From Schlesneria sp. (lineage in GTDB: Bacteria; Planctomycetota; Planctomycetia; Planctomycetales; Planctomycetaceae), in contig JANXOO010000600.1 of the NCBI GenBank assembly GCA_025353525.1, positions 1-8,612 on the forward strand: 8,612 nt of DNA, read 5' to 3'. The notes beneath the pieces were generated by a model. It made no database searches. It worked only from the letters and a program-made list of their open reading frames with translations, and had not been told where the DNA came from. Both the position numbers and the translations under genes were made by a program. Of the stretch, positions 1 to 5,328 are shown piece by piece (positions within the stretch are counted from its first letter, which is position 1; each line of letters starts with the position of its first letter).

Positions 1-313
1 TCCCCAGCATCAGCATCAGAAATCCGGCGAACATCAGAGCATGAGCCCAGCTTGGCAGCCCCCGTCCACGGATCCGATAGTGCGCGATCCCTTCGACAAG
101 AATCCGTCGCAATCCGGGGATCAGTCTCGAAACAATCTGCCTGAACGATCCGGACAGCAACTGTCGCACCGTGGCCGATTGCCCGTGTCGCCAGAGTCGA
201 ATTCGCAGCCAGACGCCATAGGAAAAAACGGCGACAGAAAGACCGGCGACGACATAGAACGCGGTTTGCGATGCGCCGGAAATGTTGCCGAATGTTTCGC
301 GCGTGGCAGTCAT
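1..313 (-). CDS. N-terminus of membrane ETF:quinone oxidoreductase-like Fe-S protein (EMO-like, NarI-like domain), cut by window edge
   Basis: Reading the minus strand from an ATG at 313-311 gives 104 open codons with no stop before the edge, starting MTATRETFGNISGASQ. The ATG overlaps the etfA stop as ATGA. Residues about 17-38 form a hydrophobic helix (AFYVVAGLSVAVFSYGVWL). A basic, Arg-rich loop follows (about 39-88), then a second helix beginning SWAHALMFAGFLMLMLG (88-104). The H-x3-F-x-GF-x6-G pattern around His91 resembles the nitrate-reductase-gamma-like N-terminal domain of ETF-linked membrane Fe-S oxidoreductases, where such a His can bind haem b. In that family the later part carries 4Fe-4S and CCG cysteine motifs and passes electrons from ETF to the quinone pool. 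Those domains lie outside the window, so the assignment rests on the two helices plus position directly after etfBA. No clear Shine-Dalgarno is visible, so translation is probably coupled to etfA. An unrelated membrane protein is possible but less likely. Confidence 0.75.
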   Translation of the reverse strand, partial: MTATRETFGNISGASQTAFYVVAGLSVAVFSYGVWLRIRLWRHGQSATVRQLLSGSFRQIVSRLIPGLRRILVEGIAHYRIRGRGLPSWAHALMFAGFLMLMLG

Positions 314-1299
314 GACAGTTTCAGTTTCCCGATGAGTTCGGGGACGACGGCATAGACATCACCGACGAGTCCGTAATCGGCAATCTCGAAGATCGGGGCT
401 TCAGAATCCTGATTGATCGCAACAATCACTTTGGAGTCCTTCATCCCGGCAAGGTGCTGAATCGCGCCGGAAATCCCGAGTCCGATATACAATTCAGGAG
501 CAACCGCCTTGCCCGTCTGACCGATTTGCAGTGTGTTCGGAGTGATCCCGGCATCGACCAGGGCACGGGACGAACCGACCGCCGCACCAAGAACATCCGC
601 CAAACCGCCGACAAGTCGTTCGAAATCAGCCGCGTTCTTGATGGCTCGCCCGCCGGAAACAACAACCCGAGCTTCCGTGGCGTCGGGTCGACCGGACGGC
701 GTCGCCACTCGATCATGTGTCTCGATACGATTCGGCAACGAGGCGCGATCGACAGCAATCGGAACCACGGGCGATTGTCCCCCGGACTTTTCAGCAGCCG
801 GAAACGCCGATGCCCGAACGGTAAAGACTTTCACCGGCCCGTCCAGCGTGACGGCAGCGATTACGTTTCCTGCATACATTACGCGATCAAACGTGTACTC
901 GTCGCCGACCGGCACCACCGCCGTCACGTCGCTGAGCATTCCGGCATCGAGCAATGCCGCAACGCGCGGCAGGATATCTTTACTGAAGGTCGACGCCGCT
1001 GCCGTCAGCATCGTTGCGCCATGCATCCGCGCGACATCGACGATCACATGAGCATAGTTGTCCGCTGTCGGGACGGCGAGTTCTTTCGCCTCGGCGACGA
1101 ATATGTTCGCCGCTCCGTAGCCTTGAAGCGCGTCGACCGCAGCCTGTACCGGGGCACCGATCACGAGGATATCGAATCGCCCGCCAGTCGCTTCGGCGAC
1201 CTGTCGCGCACAACCGACTGCCGCCAGCGTGACGAGTTTCAAACCATCACGTTCGGATTCAGCGATGACCAACAACTTCGGCGGAGTCATGTGTGTCAT
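310..1299 (-). CDS. etfA: Electron transfer flavoprotein alpha subunit
   Basis: This is the FAD-binding subunit of the soluble heterodimeric ETF, which accepts electrons from acyl-CoA dehydrogenases and passes them to a membrane quinone reductase. It has 329 residues, a normal length. The N-terminal Rossmann-like domain spans roughly residues 8-180. The C-terminal FAD domain shows SGGR (215-218), SRALVDAG (244-251), QIGQTGK (258-264), the family signature LYIGLGISGAIQHLAGMKDS (270-289), INQD (295-298) and FEIADYGLVGD (304-314). The signature has Gly273 where Ala or Thr is usual. The ATG at 1299 overlaps the etfB stop as TGATG, with AAGAGG about 13 nt upstream. A second Met at codon 4 (1290) is a possible start but lies farther from that site. 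It overlaps the next gene as ATGA. The sequence fits the conventional rather than the electron-bifurcating class, but I judged that by eye. Confidence 0.97.
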   Translation of the reverse strand: MTHMTPPKLLVIAESERDGLKLVTLAAVGCARQVAEATGGRFDILVIGAPVQAAVDALQGYGAANIFVAEAKELAVPTADNYAHVIVDVARMHGATMLTAAASTFSKDILPRVAALLDAGMLSDVTAVVPVGDEYTFDRVMYAGNVIAAVTLDGPVKVFTVRASAFPAAEKSGGQSPVVPIAVDRASLPNRIETHDRVATPSGRPDATEARVVVSGGRAIKNAADFERLVGGLADVLGAAVGSSRALVDAGITPNTLQIGQTGKAVAPELYIGLGISGAIQHLAGMKDSKVIVAINQDSEAPIFEIADYGLVGDVYAVVPELIGKLKLS

Positions 1300-2054
1300 C
1301 AGATTACCCGAGCCTCTTCGCGAAGTTTCTGCAGCAATTCATCGACCGTCCTGACTCGAACTCCGGCCGATCGACCTTTCGGGCGAGTGAGTCTTGTCAC
1401 ATGCGTTCGGGACCGGATATCGACACCCAGGCTGGCCGCGTCGATTTCCTCCAGAGGCTTTTTCTTCGCTTTCATAATTCCCAACGCAGTGACATAACGA
1501 GGTTCATTAAGTCTCAGGTCTGTTGTGACAACGGCAGGAAGTGATACCGTCACGGTCTCAAGCCCCGAATCCGTTTCACGGCAACAGGTCGCACGACCCG
1601 AACCTGGTGCGATTGTCAGACGCGAAATAAATGTCGCCTGGCCGACCCCCAGCAAGCCCGCCAGCATTTGGCCGGTCTGATTGGAATCGTCGTCGATCGC
1701 CTGCTTGCCCATCAGGATCAGGTCAGGCCGTTCACGGCGAACAAGTTCCGCCAGAATCTTTGCAATACCGAGCGAGTCGGTTTCGCCATCGTGCCTGATG
1801 AGCAGCGCGCGGTCTGCGCCCATGGCCAATCCGGCACGCAATTGCTCCTGGCAGACGGCCGTTCCGATGCTGATAACGAGAATCTCGACGGTTCCCGATT
1901 GCTCGCGCAGCCTGAGAGCCTCTTCAAGAGCGATTGCATCGAACGGATTGACAGTGTATTTGACGCCATCTGTCTCGATGGCCGATCCATCGGCTCGTAC
2001 TCGGATCTTCGTATCGGGATCGGGGACTCGTTTGAGCGGCACGAGGATTTTCAC
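1299..2054 (-). CDS. etfB: Electron transfer flavoprotein beta subunit
   Basis: This is the AMP-binding partner of EtfA; together they carry single electrons from acyl-CoA dehydrogenases. It has 251 residues, typical length. Visible motifs are the start MKILVPLKRVPDPDTKIR, NPFDAIALEEALRLRE (36-51), the AMP-loop segment ILMGKQAIDDDSNQTGQ (113-129), SLPAVVTTDLRLNEPRY (171-187), and the basic stretch IMKAKKKP (193-200) that follows the dehydrogenase-recognition loop. In that loop the usual RYATLPNIMKAKKK reads RYVTALGIMKAKKK, so the conserved anchor Leu appears replaced or shifted by one. The start codon is GTG (2054-2052), embedded in a GTGA overlap with the thioesterase stop; the GAAGGA upstream and the canonical MKILV N-terminus support it. 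The order etfB-etfA followed by a membrane Fe-S protein suggests all three are made together. Confidence 0.97.
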   Translation of the reverse strand: MKILVPLKRVPDPDTKIRVRADGSAIETDGVKYTVNPFDAIALEEALRLREQSGTVEILVISIGTAVCQEQLRAGLAMGADRALLIRHDGETDSLGIAKILAELVRRERPDLILMGKQAIDDDSNQTGQMLAGLLGVGQATFISRLTIAPGSGRATCCRETDSGLETVTVSLPAVVTTDLRLNEPRYVTALGIMKAKKKPLEEIDAASLGVDIRSRTHVTRLTRPKGRSAGVRVRTVDELLQKLREEARVI

Positions 2055-2485
2055 GATGCGATTCCTTCGCTGACGAAGAACAAGGTTGCGGTGCCCGCGG
2101 CCAGCAGCTTGCCATCCTGACGGCGAATCTCGCCGCTGACGACTGCCGTCCGACGGCCTGAATGAACGACGCGGGCCGTGGCGACGATGTGATCACCGAG
2201 TTTTGCCGATGCAGTCATGTTCAAATTCAGTTGCATCGTCAAAACATCGGAACCTTCAGGAGCGACGGTGTACGCGGCATACCCCGTCACAGTGTCCATC
2301 ACGGAAGCGTAGACGCCGCCGTGTACGACACCGCCCAGCCGCAAATGGATCGCCTCGACGACAAACTCGAGTTTCGCGGTTCTGTCACCCGTCGTAATCG
2401 GAGGCAAGCGAAGATGTTCGAGGAACGGCTGAAGCCGCTGGCTGACACCGGTTGAATTGTTGCCTTCAGCAGGGACGTCTGTCAT
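2051..2485 (-). CDS. PaaI-family hotdog-fold acyl-CoA thioesterase
   Basis: The 144-residue protein matches the single hotdog domain of PaaI/YbgC-like thioesterases, which hydrolyse acyl-CoA to free acid and CoA in the cytoplasm, usually as tetramers. The key segment is GGVVHGGVYASVMDTVTGYAA (51-71). It holds the HGG turn (55-57) and Asp64 in the place of the catalytic acid of PaaI. The Asn common a few residues before HGG (NxxG-x-HGG) is not obvious; the sequence there is HLRLGG. Strands continue through TMQLNLNMTA (83-92), GDHIVATARVVHSGRRTAVVSGEI (97-120) and ATLFFV (133-138). The ATG is in an ATGA overlap with the ligase stop and has AGGAG 9 nt upstream. Its place between the acyl-CoA ligase and etfB suggests it releases CoA from excess or dead-end acyl-CoA. 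The actual substrate cannot be read from the sequence. Confidence 0.88.
   Translation of the reverse strand: MTDVPAEGNNSTGVSQRLQPFLEHLRLPPITTGDRTAKLEFVVEAIHLRLGGVVHGGVYASVMDTVTGYAAYTVAPEGSDVLTMQLNLNMTASAKLGDHIVATARVVHSGRRTAVVSGEIRRQDGKLLAAGTATLFFVSEGIAS
2055..2068 (-). promoter_or_regulatory. Ribosome binding site of etfB (GTG start)
   Basis: Read on the minus strand, GAAGGA (2068-2063) lies 8 nt before the GTG start codon at 2054. It is inside the thioesterase coding sequence and supports the choice of the non-ATG start. Confidence 0.6.
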
Positions 2486-4158
2486 TCGTTCGAGCTCCTG
2501 TAGAGTGCGTCGAGATGCGACTGGTAGCGGCGAAACACCGCGACACGACGAACTTTCTGGGTAACGGTCAATTCATCTGCGTCGAGACTCAAGGATCGAT
2601 TGAGTACGACGATCTTTTTTGCGCGTTCGACACTGCTCACATCCTTTTGAGCTGCGTCCACGCGACACTGGAACCAGGCCATCAGATCGGGATCGGTCGT
2701 GACTTCAGAGTCGGGCGAGAATCTGCCACCCGATTCCCGTTCGATCTCATCTTTCAGTTCGAATTTCGGTACGACGATCGCCGTTACGAACGGGCGGGCG
2801 TCGCCGTAGACGATTGCCTGTTCAATAAACGGATCGCGAATCAGCATTGCTTCGAGTACTGCAGGAGCAATGTTCTTGCCACCCGATGTGACGATCAGAT
2901 CCTTCTTGCGTCCCGTAATCGACAGAAATCCGTCTTCGTCAAGTTTGCCGAGATCGCCGGTGTGCAGCCAGCCATTCTGTATCGTCGCAGAAGTCCCCTC
3001 AGGATCCCGCCAATAGCCCTGCATCACATGGGGACCGCGCGTCAGAACTTCGCCGTCGTCGGCGATCCGGACTTCGACGCCACTGACCGGCTTGCCCACG
3101 GTGCCGATTTTGAAACTGTCGCTGCGATTAAACGAGATGATCGGCGATGACTCGGTCAGCCCGTAGCCTTCCAGCACCATAGCGCCCGCCTCACGCAAGC
3201 CGAGTGCAACATGGTTTGCAAGTGGGGCTCCGCCGGACGAGATCCTGACAAGGCGCCTGCCAAACAGTTGCTTCGCTTTGGCGCGACGGTCACACGGCGG
3301 CACCAGAGAAATCTCGGCCCATGCCTTTTCCAGCAAACGTGGAACGCTGCTGAAGAGCGATGGTTCGATCTCGGCGATATCGTCCATCACGGTCATCGCC
3401 GACTGGGCCAAAACCATCGTCATACCCATGCGAGTTGTTCCGTAGTGGTCCACCAGCCGGGCAAAGATATGGCTTAACGGAAGCCAGTTCAGCCACACTG
3501 AGCCAGAGTCATAATCGTCCCGATCTGCGGCCGCCACGGAATTTGTCAGCAGGTTACCGTGGCTGAGCATGACACCCTTGGGCTGTCCTGTCGTGCCACT
3601 TGTATAGATAATCGTGGCCAGTGAATCCGGCGACAGAGCAGATTCCCGCACACGAATTTCGGCGCGTCCGGCGATGCCCGACTTGCGCCCGAGATGCTCC
3701 ACAGCGTCCAGGCACATGATCGGCGAATCCGGAATCGGCTCGATCGAAATCGCACGTGCAAGCATCGGAACTGGCAGTTTAACGGAAACAATTTTGGCCC
3801 ACTGCGCGGCGGTGCTGACAATTACGGCGCAGGCACAGCTATGTTCGAGTTGATATTGAATCTGTGCCGGGGTCGACGGGGAATGAATCGGGACGGTGAC
3901 AGCGCCAACCGATAGAAGTGCATGATCGGCCACCAGCCATTCCCACCGGTTTTCCGACAGAAGTGCCACGCGATCACCGGCTTTTACCCCGAGTGAAATC
4001 AATCCGGCCGCGATATTGTCGGCCCTGCGCCGGTAGTCTTCCCAGGTGATGCGATGCCACAGCCCGTCGCTTTTGTACCGCAACGCCGTTCGTGGTCCGC
4101 TCGTCGCGCACGCGGCGCGATGCAGTTCACATAAACTGACGGCATCAACGGGGGGCAT
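2482..4158 (-). CDS. fadD: Long-chain fatty acid--CoA ligase (AMP-forming)
   Basis: This adenylate-forming enzyme activates fatty acids to acyl-CoA with ATP and CoA. Its 558 residues show the ANL-family motifs in order: the P-loop YTSGTTGQPKG (185-195), LPLSHIFAR (226-234), SSGGAPL (307-313), A5 YGLTESSP (332-339), A7 HTGDLG (399-404), A8 hinge ITGRKKDLIVTSGGKNIAP (414-432), and the C-terminal LTVTQKVRR (530-538) containing the likely catalytic Lys535. The 'VPRLLEKAWAEI' and 'TSGGKNIAP' segments are typical of the long-chain FAA1-like branch (COG1022). However, the stretch between the VPRLLEK helix (273-278) and LFGRRLVRISSGG (298-310) is only about 20 residues, shorter than I recall for that branch. 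ATG at 4158 lies 9 bp after the fadA stop with only a weak GAGA-type upstream site. The end overlaps the thioesterase start as ATGA. Chain-length preference is not known. Confidence 0.93.
   Translation of the reverse strand: MPPVDAVSLCELHRAACATSGPRTALRYKSDGLWHRITWEDYRRRADNIAAGLISLGVKAGDRVALLSENRWEWLVADHALLSVGAVTVPIHSPSTPAQIQYQLEHSCACAVIVSTAAQWAKIVSVKLPVPMLARAISIEPIPDSPIMCLDAVEHLGRKSGIAGRAEIRVRESALSPDSLATIIYTSGTTGQPKGVMLSHGNLLTNSVAAADRDDYDSGSVWLNWLPLSHIFARLVDHYGTTRMGMTMVLAQSAMTVMDDIAEIEPSLFSSVPRLLEKAWAEISLVPPCDRRAKAKQLFGRRLVRISSGGAPLANHVALGLREAGAMVLEGYGLTESSPIISFNRSDSFKIGTVGKPVSGVEVRIADDGEVLTRGPHVMQGYWRDPEGTSATIQNGWLHTGDLGKLDEDGFLSITGRKKDLIVTSGGKNIAPAVLEAMLIRDPFIEQAIVYGDARPFVTAIVVPKFELKDEIERESGGRFSPDSEVTTDPDLMAWFQCRVDAAQKDVSSVERAKKIVVLNRSLSLDADELTVTQKVRRVAVFRRYQSHLDALYRSSNE
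2486..2499 (-). promoter_or_regulatory. Ribosome binding site of the thioesterase gene
   Basis: AGGAG (2499-2495 on the minus strand) is 9 nt before the ATG at 2485 and lies within the end of the ligase gene. It is the clearest Shine-Dalgarno sequence in the operon; most of the others are weak. Confidence 0.6.
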
Positions 4159-4167
4159 AACGGATTC

Positions 4168-5328
4168 TCAATGACAGTTTTCGAAGATCGTTGCAGTTCC
4201 CTGCCCTTGACCCACACAGAGTGCCGCCAGGCCGTAACGGACCCCTTCGTCGCGCATGCGATACAGCAGCGTCGTAGCAATGCGAGCACCGCTCGCTCCC
4301 AGTGGATGACCAATCGCAATCGCGCCACCGCGCGTATTCACACGGGTTTCATCGATTCCCAGCAACTTCAACACCGAAAGCACTTGCACGGCGAACGCTT
4401 CGTTGATTTCGATCGCTCCGATGTCGTTCAGCGTCAGTCCGGCTCGCTTCAATGCCTTGTGAATGGCAGGAACAGGACCGATCCCCATCTCGCTCGGTTC
4501 GACCCCCGCAATCGCCATAGACGTGACGCGGGCCAGCGGCCTGAATCCCAGTTCCGTCGCACGACTTTCGGACATCATCAAGACTGCAGCTGCACCGACG
4601 CTGAGCGGTGAGCTGTTTCCGGCTGTCACAGATCCGCCCGCCGGATTGAAAGCGGGTGGAAGTCGGCCCAGGCCATCCATCGAGGTTTCCGGACGCAGGC
4701 ACTGGTCTCTCGTCACCGTTCGCTTCGATCCTTCCGCATTGCGACCGAGTGTCGGAATCAGTTCGCTGTCGAACTTACCTGCTTCGTAGGCGGCAGCACA
4801 ATTCGCATGGCTGCGGACCGAAAACTCATCCTGACGCTGGCGATTGATCCTGTACTTTGCCGCCAGATATTCTGCCGTCAGACCCATATACATGATGCCG
4901 CTGCTGTGATTTCGAAACAGCGACGGGGCAGGGTTATAGTCCTTCGTCATCGGGACATGGTGCATATGTTCGACCCCGCCGGCGATCTGAATGTCTTCGC
5001 ACCCGGCACGGATGCTCATGGCGGCATTGTTCAAGGCACACAGGCTTGAAGCGCAATTGCGATTGATCGTCTCGCCACCGATTTCGACCGGCAGTCCGGC
5101 GATCAGCACGGCATTACGAGCAATATCGACGCCCTGTTCCCCTTGTTGTTGCACGCAGCCCCATTTGACATCTTCGATTAAACGCGGTTCGATTCCGGAT
5201 CGTTCGATCAGGGCATTCATTAGTCCGGCTGATAAATCGTCGGCGCGGACATCCCGATAGACACCTTCCTCGGGCGACGCTTTGGCGATCGGGGTTCGAG
5301 CAGCGTCGATGACAACGGCGGAATTCAT
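4168..5328 (-). CDS. fadA: Acetyl-CoA acyltransferase (3-ketoacyl-CoA thiolase), FadA type
   Basis: This thiolase cleaves 3-ketoacyl-CoA with CoA into acetyl-CoA and a shortened acyl-CoA, the last step of each beta-oxidation turn. Its 386 residues align by eye along the whole length with E. coli FadA (387 aa). Examples are the RADDLSAGLM, WGCVQQQGEQG and GGVEHMHHVPM segments. The nucleophile is Cys92 in NRNCASSLCALN. The other active-site blocks are NEAFA (309-313), GGAIAIGHPLGASGAR (334-349) with His341, and CVGQGQG (371-377) with Cys371. One oddity is SSPLSVGAAAV (239-249), where the family nearly always has SDGAAA; the Asp is Val245 minus one, i.e. Val244, encoded GTC, one base from GAC. 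ATG at 5328 overlaps the fadJ stop as ATGA, with GAGGG 4 nt upstream. It is likely the beta subunit of a trifunctional complex with the preceding gene. Confidence 0.95.
   Translation of the reverse strand: MNSAVVIDAARTPIAKASPEEGVYRDVRADDLSAGLMNALIERSGIEPRLIEDVKWGCVQQQGEQGVDIARNAVLIAGLPVEIGGETINRNCASSLCALNNAAMSIRAGCEDIQIAGGVEHMHHVPMTKDYNPAPSLFRNHSSGIMYMGLTAEYLAAKYRINRQRQDEFSVRSHANCAAAYEAGKFDSELIPTLGRNAEGSKRTVTRDQCLRPETSMDGLGRLPPAFNPAGGSVTAGNSSPLSVGAAAVLMMSESRATELGFRPLARVTSMAIAGVEPSEMGIGPVPAIHKALKRAGLTLNDIGAIEINEAFAVQVLSVLKLLGIDETRVNTRGGAIAIGHPLGASGARIATTLLYRMRDEGVRYGLAALCVGQGQGTATIFENCH

Noticed and set aside
41..355. Plus-strand frame of 104 codons at the left edge
   Set aside because: The minus-strand frame here starts in an ATGA overlap with etfA and encodes convincing membrane helices; the plus-strand product is low-complexity and unrecognisable.
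1288..1290. Alternative etfA start at codon 4
   Set aside because: The first ATG overlaps the etfB stop and is closer to the AAGAGG site; the difference of three residues cannot be decided further.
454..1497. 347-codon open frame on the plus strand opposite etfA/etfB
   Set aside because: It is antisense to two clearly recognised genes; its translation is rich in Arg, Ser and Asp with no recognisable domain, and long antisense frames are expected from this codon usage.
299..2054. Electron-bifurcating ETF
   Set aside because: The EtfB AMP loop and EtfA C-terminus look like the conventional class, and no NADH-linked partner or bifurcating dehydrogenase is nearby.
2452..3150. 232-codon plus-strand frame opposite the ligase gene
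   Set aside because: It is a shadow of the ligase, whose motifs are continuous through this region; the product has no recognisable family.
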